DNA from: Priestia taiwanensis
GTDB taxonomy: Bacteria; Bacillota; Bacilli; Bacillales; Bacillaceae_G
DNA length: 64,000 bases
Direction of reading: 5' to 3'
Assembly: GCF_014638355.1 (NCBI RefSeq)
Contig: NZ_BMFK01000001.1
Coordinates: forward strand, 1,875,160 to 1,939,159
Of this stretch, positions 51,551 to 58,832 are shown one piece after another (the first letter of the stretch is position 1; each line of letters starts with the position of its first letter). The notes under the pieces were generated by a model, which was given only the letters and a program-made list of their open reading frames with translations, was not told where the DNA came from and did not search any database. Both the position numbers and the translations under genes were made by a program.

Positions 51551-52834
51551 TTGAGTCATGTAGAATATTCTCATATTGGAAACTTCATTCGTTTGCACCG
51601 CAAACAACAAGGCATTACGCAAGAGAAACTATGTGAAGGGATTTGTTCCATCACCTACTTAAGCAAAGTAGAAAATGGAAAAATGCTCCCAAGTGACGAA
51701 ATTGTCGTGCTACTAGGAAATAGGCTTGGTGTCCATATCACAAATGGACCAGAACTAGATGAAGCACTAGAGAACGTTCAAATCATATTCGAACAACTAT
51801 ATCAAGAACATGAACGGAATAATTCGGATAAAATCGAAGAACTATATGAATCACTTCTTGCTTATAATGACTTCCTTCAACATCCTACTGTTTATACAGA
51901 ATACCAATTAATCTCTCTCGTACACGCTATCCATACATTTGATGTTGAAAGCGCAGAACAATTTATCCACAAGCTCTCTACTATTGTAGAAAGCTTGTCC
52001 AAACTACAACAACTAAACTTTTATCATTTACAGGGAATTTATTTTTGCTTAAGAAAAAAACATTATGATAGCCTTGTTTCTTTAAAGAAAGCTAAAGAAC
52101 TAGCAGAAGAACTTCAGCTCATCAAACCATTCCTACTCTATCATCTTGCACTTACCCATAGCCATTTAAAAAACAAACATGCTGCTATTTGCCATGCAAA
52201 TGAAGCACTTAAAATGTATAACGAACAAGTGAATTACATACAAAGCTTGTATTGTCAAATGATTTTAGGGATTAATTATACACGAACAAAGAATTATCAA
52301 AAAGCATTAACCACTTATGATCAGTTACTCAAATTAGCTGACTCCCTAGAATTACATCGAACAAAAGCTCTAACTCTTCATAATTTAGCATACTTACATG
52401 CACATATTAATAAGATAGAAACAGCCATCGCTCTTTATCAAGAGTGCTTAAAATATGATATGTATCCAGAAATTTGTCTACAAACGTTATACCAACTAGC
52501 CAAACTACTATATGAAGAAGAACGAGTAGGAGAAGCTTCTCACTATATTGATAAAGCACTACAAATCCCTCCAACAAAAGACAATACAGAGCATATTCTC
52601 ATTACTTGTTTAAAATATCAACTAGAAGATACTTCATCTGAGAAGGAAACACTCATTCTTTATTTAGAAGAAGCGGTTATCCCGTTCTTCCAAGCCAAAA
52701 ATGATATTCATTATTTGGCTGAATACTACGAATTGCTAGGAAAGCTATATTATACAAACCGTAAGTATAAAATTGCTAGCGATTATTATCATTTAGCTAT
52801 GCATATTAAAAAGGAAGGAGATGAATCAATATGA
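51551..52834 (+). CDS. nprR: NprR quorum sensor-regulator (RNPP family)
   Basis: A 427-residue RNPP regulator. Residues 9-65 are a Xre-type helix-turn-helix (FIRLHRKQQGITQEKL, SITYLSKVENGKMLPS). From about residue 70 on, the protein is a TPR array (AICHANEALKMYNEQ, YQKALTTYDQLLKLADSL, EVGEASHYIDKALQ-like, KIASDYYHLAMHIKK). It should be bound by the re-imported NprX peptide and then activate nprA and necrotrophic genes, while the apo form works as a Rap-like Spo0F phosphatase. TTG start with AAGGTGATC upstream. Its stop overlaps nprX (ATGA). Confidence 0.92.
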   Translation: MSHVEYSHIGNFIRLHRKQQGITQEKLCEGICSITYLSKVENGKMLPSDEIVVLLGNRLGVHITNGPELDEALENVQIIFEQLYQEHERNNSDKIEELYESLLAYNDFLQHPTVYTEYQLISLVHAIHTFDVESAEQFIHKLSTIVESLSKLQQLNFYHLQGIYFCLRKKHYDSLVSLKKAKELAEELQLIKPFLLYHLALTHSHLKNKHAAICHANEALKMYNEQVNYIQSLYCQMILGINYTRTKNYQKALTTYDQLLKLADSLELHRTKALTLHNLAYLHAHINKIETAIALYQECLKYDMYPEICLQTLYQLAKLLYEEERVGEASHYIDKALQIPPTKDNTEHILITCLKYQLEDTSSEKETLILYLEEAVIPFFQAKNDIHYLAEYYELLGKLYYTNRKYKIASDYYHLAMHIKKEGDESI

Positions 52835-52959
52835 AAAAAGTTTCTATGTTTTTACTTTTAAGTTTTGCTTTAATAGTAAGCACCAATGCTGGTGATGTCT
52901 TTACACAAAACGGTGGTCTTGGTGGTGTTCATCCACCAGAAGTAGGAAAAGAAAAGTAG
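52831..52959 (+). CDS. nprX: NprX signalling peptide precursor, divergent pherotype
   Basis: A 42-residue exported pre-peptide whose ATG overlaps the nprR stop by 4 bp and follows AAGGAAGGAG. The N-terminal KK plus helix VSMFLLLSFALIVS is an export signal, followed by NAGDVFTQNGGLGG and the tail VHPPEVGKEK. Published B. cereus/thuringiensis NprX matures to SKPDIVG-type heptapeptides; by position and pattern (P at 3, V-G at 6-7) the equivalent here is VHPPEVG, residues 33-39. That would be a distinct pherotype. Maturation ends are inferred. Confidence 0.85.
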   Translation: MKKVSMFLLLSFALIVSTNAGDVFTQNGGLGGVHPPEVGKEK

Positions 52960-52963
52960 ACGA

Positions 52964-52994
52964 AAAAAAGAAGCCTTGTCGCTTCTTTTTTTTG
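52964..52994 (+). terminator. Terminator of nprR-nprX
   Basis: AAAAGAAGC / GCTTCTTTT stem with 6-nt loop, followed by an eight-T run. Confidence 0.88.
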
Positions 52995-53034
52995 TTTCTA
53001 TTCCAACCTAATCCCTTTGAAAGGAAACAATCCC

Positions 53035-53589
53035 ATGAGCAAACCCGAACGATATATTAGCTTAATTGTCGGTCCAAATTGTGAGACAGAATCATTCGCT
53101 ATCCGTTCTACCCTTGAGTATTTTGGTGCAAGAGTGACCTTGCACTTAGTAGGAAGACCAAATGATCTCATCGATGTATTGAATGGCAAAGACTTAGATG
53201 AAAAAGTAGATTACGTCATCTTAAATTTCCACGGAGATGATGGGAGATTTTGTATGCCAGAACTTGGTGATGATGTGTATGAAGAAGATGAGCCTCGAGG
53301 AGAATTTTTCAACGCTGAAGATGTGAAACGGTATGCGAAGTTAAACGATACACACATTATCGCATCGGGATGTACATTAGGTGAAGAAGAACTCGCAAAC
53401 GCATTTCTCTCATGTGGTTGCAAGTCGTACATCGGACCAGACGACTACATAGATGGCAACGCCAATCTCATATTTGTACTACGGTTTATGTATGAACGTA
53501 TTCAAAACAAGAAAAGCGAGCAAGAAGCATTTGAACTAGCAACGTCCATCGATGAAGAAACATTCATGTATAAACGATATGTACGCTAA
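53035..53589 (+). CDS. Minimal CHAT/caspase-like protein
   Basis: A 184-residue protein with the layout of a clan CD (caspase-like, CHAT) peptidase core. A first strand (YISLIVGPNCETESF) and helix are followed by a strand ending in the His motif DYVILNFHGDDGRF (His66). Then comes a strand ending in the Cys motif THIIASGCTLGEEELANAFL (Cys113), then KSYIGPDDYIDGNANLIFV and a helix EQEAFELA, the order seen in CHAT domains (ACxTG...LARAFLxAGAxxVIG). No partner domain or signal peptide. Start at 53035 under AAAGGA. It lies 40 bp after the nprX terminator; its own terminator has been cut by the island downstream. Activity is inferred. Confidence 0.6.
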   Translation: MSKPERYISLIVGPNCETESFAIRSTLEYFGARVTLHLVGRPNDLIDVLNGKDLDEKVDYVILNFHGDDGRFCMPELGDDVYEEDEPRGEFFNAEDVKRYAKLNDTHIIASGCTLGEEELANAFLSCGCKSYIGPDDYIDGNANLIFVLRFMYERIQNKKSEQEAFELATSIDEETFMYKRYVR

Positions 53590-53604
53590 AAAATGGACTG
53601 TACA
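53586..53604 (+). repeat. Left 19-bp direct repeat of the island
   Basis: CTAAAAAATGGACTGTACA, identical to 57626-57644. It includes the stop codon of the CHAT/caspase-like gene and the first arm of a terminator whose second arm is only present at the right end. Confidence 0.82.
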
Positions 53605-53673
53605 GTAGAATAAAAAAGATATAAGAACATTCAGATATATTTTTTGGAAGTTACCGAAAAGGAGGAAGTTAAA

Positions 53674-53928
53674 GTGAAACTAGAAGAAATAAGAGAAAAA
53701 TATGGAAATCGGAAGTATGTGGCTGCCTCCATTAATACTGTAGGTTTTCTATTGTATGTCTTTTTAGAAACAAGCAGTTTTCTCTATTTAGCCTTAATTT
53801 TAATGGTGGCATACGAACTTGTGTCACATAAACTATCACAGAATTTAGTGCTAAGATGTTTTTTCTACATAGTATTAGGAGTCACGACAATTTATGTACT
53901 CGAAAATTATATATTTGTGAAGTCATGA
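53674..53928 (+). CDS. Small membrane protein in the island
   Basis: An 84-residue protein: charged N-terminus (KLEEIREKYGNRKYV) and two to three helices (NTVGFLLYVFLETSSFLYLA, LILMVAYELVSH, LRCFFYIVLGVTTIYVLENY). AAAAGGAGG lies 7 bp before the GTG at 53674; an upstream TTG would include that site. Followed by a terminator. Function unknown. Confidence 0.6.
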   Translation: MKLEEIREKYGNRKYVAASINTVGFLLYVFLETSSFLYLALILMVAYELVSHKLSQNLVLRCFFYIVLGVTTIYVLENYIFVKS

Positions 53929-53933
53929 TTTAA

Positions 53934-53969
53934 AAAATAGAAACCATGTAGATGCTGTTTCTATTTTTA
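53934..53969 (+). terminator. Terminator
   Basis: AAAATAGAAAC / GTTTCTATTTT perfect stem with 12-nt loop and T run. Confidence 0.85.
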
Positions 53970-53987
53970 GTTACCTCTCCTGTAAGA

Positions 53988-54054
53988 AATAGTACGTACA
54001 ACGACATATAGACTGGAGGTGTATAGCACTATAAGAATGAAGCAGACAGTGGTT
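53988..54054 (+). repeat. Repeat R1, 5' end of a plasmid-type gene
   Basis: 67 bp matching 57315-57381 at 53 positions. Contains GACTGGAGGTGTATAGC as ribosome site region and an ATG at the same place as the broken gene at 57358. The homology stops at about 54054, where the small secreted-peptide gene begins on the other strand. Confidence 0.7.
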
Positions 54055-54190
54055 GATCATGGTAATAAGAACATGAAGTATTTTCATCGTATAAATCTGG
54101 ATGCTTTGGCGTCCAACTTGCTGCTTGTGCAGTGCCAGCAGATAGTGCAATTCCAACCGCTAATGCTCCTATTATTACCTTTTTAAGCAT
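54029..54190 (-). CDS. Small secreted peptide with a C-terminus made of repeat R1
   Basis: A 53-residue exported peptide: signal MLKKVIIGALAVGIALSAG with cleavage after AQA, then ASWTPKHPDLYDENTSCSYY and the ending HDQPLSASFL. GGAGGTG precedes the ATG at 54190. The last nine codons and stop lie inside repeat R1 read backwards, so the natural C-terminus was lost by a recombination junction at about 54055. It may still be made and exported. Function unknown. Confidence 0.55.
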   Translation of the reverse strand: MLKKVIIGALAVGIALSAGTAQAASWTPKHPDLYDENTSCSYYHDQPLSASFL

Positions 54191-54503
54191 AAAAACACCT
54201 CCTCTGCTCATTAGTATTTTTTCTATCAAATTATCTAGTGGATTTGATAGGCAGTTTCATCACCCCAATTAGAAAGGGAAAGTTTTATAATATTTCGTAA
54301 TGGATATGTTTGGAAAATAGATGAATAAATTCTAAAATCCTAACTCATATTTGTTTATATATTTATATTTTTTGTTTCATTAGAAAATAATGGTATTTAT
54401 TGTTATAATAAAGGTGGAGATACTGTTATCATAACGCGCATAATAACGATATTTCTAAGTAAAGCAAATAGGTAGATAAAGTTTTCACAGGTCTTTATTT
54501 ACC

Positions 54504-54547
54504 AATATACTCGTCGCCATTATGAGAGAGGTGGCGACGAGTATATT
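54504..54547. terminator. Strong 16-bp hairpin
   Basis: AATATACTCGTCGCCA pairs perfectly with TGGCGACGAGTATATT around a 12-nt loop. No gene reads into it on the plus strand; it may end a small RNA or insulate the island segments. The T tract is poor. Confidence 0.5.
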
Positions 54548-54631
54548 ATATTTGTTTAAGGCGTACTATCTTTTCATTGGATAGGGCGTTTTTTCGTTTA
54601 TTGGTAGAAGAATCATCTTTATTATGCTTCG

Positions 54632-54717
54632 GCATAGACTGTAAGGAAAGTGCTAAGCAACAAGCACTAGAACTCGTTATTATCGAGACCTATCCTTTGA
54701 GAGGTAGGTTTTTTTTT
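54632..54717 (+). repeat. Repeat R3, possible structured RNA with terminator
   Basis: Begins GCATAGACTGTAAGGAA, continues GCTAAGCAACAAGCA and CGTTATTA, and ends in ACCTATC-N6-GAGGTAGG plus eight T. It is similar to 57135-57212 (R4) along its whole length, with conserved ends and a terminator in each. The shape suggests a small regulatory RNA from a plasmid or phage. Confidence 0.55.
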
Positions 54718-54932
54718 GATTTTAATAAGATAACAACACGCTCATGTTGAAAAACTATTGCATTAATGAGTTTTTTTATGTATTATTTTCTAGAATAATT
54801 TACCTTTCTAACGAGTATATGGTAAGTGAACCTTATACTTTCATTTAGAAAGGTTTTTTATGTGTGAATCTAGAGTATTTAAGATTCGTAGTTTTATTAG
54901 AGAATTAGATTGAAAGAAAGGGAGTAGATTTT

Positions 54933-57035
54933 TTGATTAAAAAAAGTTTAGGAATTATATCTATGCTATTTGTTTTATTATTTGTTTCTCAAGGTGATTT
55001 ATCTGCAAATGGTACTAGAGAAATGATGGACAAAGAATTTTTTGCGTTTAATGAGCCAACGTTCAGATCTAAGAAAGCAAATAATAATAGTGTATACAAA
55101 CCGCAACCAATTCTTGTATTAGAAAAGCGTTCGGATGGTTGGTGGAAAATCCAGACATGGGAGGGACCAAAGTGGATTTTTCAAAAAGCGGAGATTTATC
55201 ACAAAGCTTTTAATTTTCATGTGTATAATGAGCCAACATTCGAAGCTGCCAAAGCAAATAGAGGTATTGAGTATCCCCCCCATCCACTAATTATAATAGA
55301 AAAACGCTCGGATGGTTGGTGGAAAATTGATACATGGGAAGGCGCAAAGTGGACTTATCATCACAGCACAAGAATAGATAAGGAATTTTTTGCATTTGAT
55401 GATCCGACATTCAGATCTAAGAAAGCAAATAATAATAAAGCTTATATCCCGCAATCCCCTAATGTAGTAGAAAAACGTTCGGATGGTTGGTGGAAAATCG
55501 AGACATGGGAAGGCCTAAAATGGATTTTTCCAAAGGCGGATATTTTTGATATAAATAAAAATTTTTATGCGTATAATGAACCCTCGCCCCACTCTCAAAA
55601 AGCAAATAATGGTGGTGTGTATACTCCACAACGAATGATTGTATTAGAAAAGCGTTCGGATGGTTGGTGGAAAGTTGATACATGGGAAGGATCAAAGTGG
55701 ATTTTTCCTAATGAAGTAACTAATCCTATAGCTTGTGGTAGAAATGATAATGTACCAAAAGCTGCTGCAAGAGCTTATGCTCCAACAATTAATGTACCAA
55801 GGCTAAATGTAGATTCTAAATCTACTAGTGATAGTGTGACTTTAAAATGGAATGATATATCGGACAAATATAATGTTTACGTGAAAGACCAATTAGTTTG
55901 GTCTGGAAGTGAGTCAACTTATACACATAAAGATTTAGATGGTAATACGCGATATACGTTTAAAGTAGTTGCTTTTGATAACAATAATAAACCTATGGAT
56001 ATAAGCACTGTACAAGCAATGACGAAAGAAAACAAAAACCTAGCAGTGGCACGTTCGGCTGCAGTAGCGTCGCCTTCTGTTACTACAGTTTTAGATAATG
56101 TACAAGTAGTTGCTAATATTGCTCAGGATAAAATTGAACAAAAATGGTATGGTATTATTCCAGATGATGATGGTACGTATGAAATTTATCGAAATGATGT
56201 TAGAATTGGAAAAACACAGTCTCCTTGCTTTATAGATACAACTGTTAGTCCAGGCTCACATTATTTTTATAAATTTATAGGGAAGACAAAAGTAACGGAT
56301 GCAAAAGAAATACAGGAGATAAAGGACAAAGGTGGTAGTCCGGAAAAGGATGGTAATTATTATCATTATTATGAAGTTGGAAATGAATCTATTATTGAGG
56401 CGTTAGAAGATTTCACTTATGCATCTCCTGCACGAATAACGATACCTTCTTATGAATATGATTTCCAATATCAATTTAGGTATCAAACTTTCATACCCGA
56501 TGCTACAGTTAGCGATTGGATGACAGATCGCGCATTCGGAAAAGGGACAGTGCTTCATGGAGATGGAAGAGGATTTTATTATAATGCAATTTCATATCGT
56601 ACAAAGACCGAAGTTTTAGCTAGATTTACTAATAGTGGTTCAAGTGTCAAATTACTAGAGGCAAAAGTTGGGCCAAGTATAATGATACATCCTAAAGATG
56701 GTACCATTACTAAAACTGCTTCAAATAGTGGAATATCGTTGAGAACCGATGTATCTACAAAGAAATACTTGGAGTTTACGGTGCAGCATGAAGTTGGAAT
56801 TCCATTTAAAGGTTGGGGCTTCGTTAATTTGCCAGCAATTGATTATCGATACAGCGTATTCATGCATCTAAGAGGGGATCATTTTATTCGAGGTCATCAT
56901 GATATGGCACCTTCTCATGAAATGTATTTAAGACGCCCATATACAGATATTCCAATTACAACGCTGCTTCAAAGTGAAAATAAGGGATTATGGGCTTTAG
57001 GTGGTTATCGTAAAACTTTTAAATATCATTTTTAA
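54933..57035 (+). CDS. Secreted protein with four SH3-like repeats, Fn3 part and DUF3238-like end
   Basis: A 700-residue exported protein, much more AT-rich than its neighbours. Signal peptide of about 25 residues (cleavage near LSA). Four repeats of about 59 residues (34-268), each with the pattern EKRSDGWWKI-x-TWEG-x-KWI, are like bacterial SH3 wall-binding modules. An Fn3-like domain follows (about 285-360: DSVTLKWNDISDKYNVYVKD, TRYTFKVVAFD), then a second Fn3-like one (about 395-470), and a C-terminal domain (480-700) with FQYQFRYQTFIPDATV, HGDGRGFYY and LRGDHFIRGHHDMAPSHEMY, which I take as DUF3238-like. TTG start under AAAGGGAG. Possibly a secreted wall-targeted toxin or adhesin; activity unknown. 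Confidence 0.72.
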   Translation: MIKKSLGIISMLFVLLFVSQGDLSANGTREMMDKEFFAFNEPTFRSKKANNNSVYKPQPILVLEKRSDGWWKIQTWEGPKWIFQKAEIYHKAFNFHVYNEPTFEAAKANRGIEYPPHPLIIIEKRSDGWWKIDTWEGAKWTYHHSTRIDKEFFAFDDPTFRSKKANNNKAYIPQSPNVVEKRSDGWWKIETWEGLKWIFPKADIFDINKNFYAYNEPSPHSQKANNGGVYTPQRMIVLEKRSDGWWKVDTWEGSKWIFPNEVTNPIACGRNDNVPKAAARAYAPTINVPRLNVDSKSTSDSVTLKWNDISDKYNVYVKDQLVWSGSESTYTHKDLDGNTRYTFKVVAFDNNNKPMDISTVQAMTKENKNLAVARSAAVASPSVTTVLDNVQVVANIAQDKIEQKWYGIIPDDDGTYEIYRNDVRIGKTQSPCFIDTTVSPGSHYFYKFIGKTKVTDAKEIQEIKDKGGSPEKDGNYYHYYEVGNESIIEALEDFTYASPARITIPSYEYDFQYQFRYQTFIPDATVSDWMTDRAFGKGTVLHGDGRGFYYNAISYRTKTEVLARFTNSGSSVKLLEAKVGPSIMIHPKDGTITKTASNSGISLRTDVSTKKYLEFTVQHEVGIPFKGWGFVNLPAIDYRYSVFMHLRGDHFIRGHHDMAPSHEMYLRRPYTDIPITTLLQSENKGLWALGGYRKTFKYHF
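55032..55736 (+). repeat. Four tandem 175-180-bp repeats within the gene
   Basis: Each unit encodes N-terminal F-x-x-NEPTF-like, KANN, then EKRSDGWWKI and TWEG-x-KW. DNA is nearly identical around GGTTGGTGGAAA in all four units, which invites recombination and copy-number change. Confidence 0.8.
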
Positions 57036-57061
57036 AAGAAAAAGCTAGTACATAGTGTAGC

Positions 57062-57104
57062 AATGAAAAGAGCTGTCTGGATAGATGGCTCTTTTCATTT
57101 TCTC
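57062..57104 (+). terminator. Terminator of the SH3-repeat gene
   Basis: AATGAAAAGAGC pairs with GCTCTTTTCATT, followed by TTCTC. Confidence 0.75.
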
Positions 57105-57134
57105 ATATTTCAAATGCTAATCGCGTTACTTAGT

Positions 57135-57212
57135 GCATAGACTGTACGGAACACGCTAAGCACAAGCATTTCGTTATTACAAGGACCTGTCCTTTCAGGA
57201 TCGGTCTTTTTT
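57135..57212 (+). repeat. Repeat R4, possible structured RNA with terminator
   Basis: GCATAGACTGTACGGAA, GCTAAGCACAAGCA, CGTTATTA and ACCTGTCCTTTCAGGATCGG followed by TCTTTTTT; second copy of R3. It lies 100 bp upstream of R2, as if it were the leader or control RNA of the broken plasmid-type gene. Confidence 0.55.
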
Positions 57213-57314
57213 ATGTATAAAATAAAAATCATCTTATTTCATTTTCATTTTGGATGGTGAGATAATTTTCGTCAAATTTCTTATTTTATAGGAAAACCTC
57301 TCCCTTCTGAGAGG

Positions 57315-57381
57315 AATAGTACGTATAACGACATACAGCATGGAGGCATATAGCGCTATGGAAACAAAACAGACAGTGTTT
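57315..57381 (+). repeat. Repeat R2, 5' end of the broken plasmid-type gene
   Basis: 67 bp, 79 percent identical by hand count to R1. Includes ribosome site TGGAGG and the ATG at 57358 of the pseudogene. Confidence 0.7.
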
Positions 57382-57616
57382 TCCCCTGCCCGACCTATTA
57401 GGGATAGACGTATCGACACTTAGGAAGTATGCGGAGGCTTTAAAGAAGCAAAAATACAAGTTTCATAAGAATGAGCATGCCCACAGGAGATATTTTGAGA
57501 AAGACATTATAGCAATCACTGCTACACGAACCCTTTCCTCTTTCTCTCTTTAGGAACAACTCGACGAGATCAAGTGCAAGTTCAATAAGAAGCTAGTTAG
57601 AGGATCTACGGAAAGA
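57358..57616 (+). pseudogene. Broken MerR-like/DUF3967-type plasmid DNA-binding gene
   Basis: The frame from ATG 57358 starts METKQTVFSPA and stops at once; after a small deletion another frame reads LLGIDVSTLRKYAEALKKQK then YKFHKNEHAHRRYFEKDIIA, a helix-turn-helix of MerR-like type. After a stop, EQLDEIKCKFNKKL looks like the coiled-coil tail. This layout is that of DNA-binding proteins common on B. cereus group plasmids (DUF3967 type). Frameshift, stop and missing centre make it a remnant. It supports a plasmid origin for the island. Confidence 0.6.
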
Positions 57617-57625
57617 ATTACAAAC

Positions 57626-57644
57626 CTAAAAAATGGACTGTACA
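57626..57644 (+). repeat. Right 19-bp direct repeat of the island
   Basis: CTAAAAAATGGACTGTACA, identical to 53586-53604. Here the hairpin is complete (GGACTGTAC / GTACAGTCC) and ends the GNAT gene. Confidence 0.82.
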
Positions 57645-57663
57645 CATGTACAGTCCGCCTTTT
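57629..57663. terminator. Bidirectional terminator, probably shared before the insertion
   Basis: GGACTGTAC-ACAT-GTACAGTCC with A run on the left and T run on the right. It ends the minus-strand GNAT gene and would once have ended the CHAT/caspase-like gene. Confidence 0.87.
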
Positions 57664-57665
57664 TG

Positions 57666-58106
57666 TTATAGAAACAATACATAAAAACGATCCTTCTCCT
57701 GCTTAAATCCGAACTCTTCATAAATGCCTTGCGCACGCACATTATCTTCTGCTGTCTGCAACATAAGTCCTTTTGCTTTTGTTTCAATAGCAAGTTCTTT
57801 CGCTTTTTCTAGTAATGCTACTCCAACACCTTTTCCCCTTGCTTGCTCGGTCACATATAAATCATTTAATATCCATAAGCGCTTCATGGATACCGACGAA
57901 AAGCTCGGATACAACTGCACAAATCCACTTGCTTCGCCGTCCTCATCTTCCGCTACATACATAACGGATTCTGCTTTTCTAATTCTCTCTTCTAAAAAAG
58001 CGTGTGCTCCTTCTTCATCTGAAAATTGCTGATAAAACATACGGTACTGATCAAACAATGGAACTACTTTGTGTACATCACTCTCTGTCACTTCTCTAAC
58101 ATGCAC
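57666..58106 (-). CDS. GNAT acetyltransferase
   Basis: A 146-residue cytosolic N-acetyltransferase. Acetyl-CoA binding motif ARGKGVGVALLEKAKELA, preceded by LWILNDLYVTEQ and followed by LQTAEDNVRAQGIYEEFGFK, the usual motif A and B order. GTG start at 58106 under GAGGGGG. Substrate unknown. Monocistronic, convergent with the island. Confidence 0.87.
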   Translation of the reverse strand: MHVREVTESDVHKVVPLFDQYRMFYQQFSDEEGAHAFLEERIRKAESVMYVAEDEDGEASGFVQLYPSFSSVSMKRLWILNDLYVTEQARGKGVGVALLEKAKELAIETKAKGLMLQTAEDNVRAQGIYEEFGFKQEKDRFYVLFL

Positions 58107-58184
58107 AATAGACGCCCCCTCTTACAATTTGTTACAATTAGATTATTATTAATCTTAGAAAATATCAACTAAAGGAGCATCCTT

Positions 58185-58820
58185 ATGACGACTATTTATC
58201 TTACTAGACATGGAGAAACGGAATGGAATGTACGAAAAAAAATGCAAGGATGGAACGATTCCCCTCTCACTGAAAAAGGTATTGCCTACGCACAAGCATT
58301 AGGGAAATCACTGCAATATGTGCATTTCGACGCTGTATTCTCTAGTACGAGCGGACGTGCTCTCTCAACCACACAACACATTCTCGGTGACCGCACCTTC
58401 CCTATTCAAACAGACGAACGCCTAAAGGAAATGCACCTTGGTGACTGGGAAGGACGTACACAAGAAGAAGTAAAGCAACATGATGCCACACAACTAGACT
58501 ACTTCTGGAGCCAACCAACTCTTTATACACCCGAAACAGGCGAATCATATATGGATTTATATACACGCGTGTTACCATTTCTACATGAGATAGTAGAAAA
58601 ATATCCAAATGGGACGATTTTACTCGTTACACATGCCATTACACTCAAGAGTATTACGAGACATTACAAAAACCTTCCCTATGAACAAATTTGGGATGAT
58701 CCATACATTCACGGAACAAGCTTAACTGTCTTCACTGTGAAAGATGACAATGTTACTTTCTTGAAGGATGCGGATATGTCGCATATTGAAGATTTCGCGA
58801 ACGAAATTACATATCGTTAA
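58185..58820 (+). CDS. Histidine phosphatase (phosphoglycerate mutase-like)
   Basis: A 211-residue cytosolic enzyme of the PhoE/GpmB type. The RHG motif TIYLTRHGETEWNVRKKMQG carries the phosphohistidine; second His in LLVTHAITLKSI, Arg in SSTSGRALSTT, and Glu in LKEMHLGDWEG. The lack of extra mutase insert points to a broad phosphatase. AAAGGAG precedes the ATG. A small membrane protein gene follows after 12 bp. Confidence 0.88.
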   Translation: MTTIYLTRHGETEWNVRKKMQGWNDSPLTEKGIAYAQALGKSLQYVHFDAVFSSTSGRALSTTQHILGDRTFPIQTDERLKEMHLGDWEGRTQEEVKQHDATQLDYFWSQPTLYTPETGESYMDLYTRVLPFLHEIVEKYPNGTILLVTHAITLKSITRHYKNLPYEQIWDDPYIHGTSLTVFTVKDDNVTFLKDADMSHIEDFANEITYR

Positions 58821-58832
58821 AGGAGGAGGTTA

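Larger units (their letters stand above)
54230..54932. other. Long AT-rich intergenic part of the island
   Basis: About 700 bp without a protein gene. It holds a perfect 16-bp stem hairpin (54504-54547), a weaker T-run hairpin near 54567-54597, repeat R3 with its own terminator (54632-54717), and the promoter region of the SH3-repeat gene. No ribosome site with a frame was found. Confidence 0.5.

Noticed and set aside
53971-54156. 61-codon minus-strand frame overlapping the secreted-peptide gene
   Set aside because: Other frame of the same DNA without a ribosome site; the signal-peptide frame has GGAGGTG.
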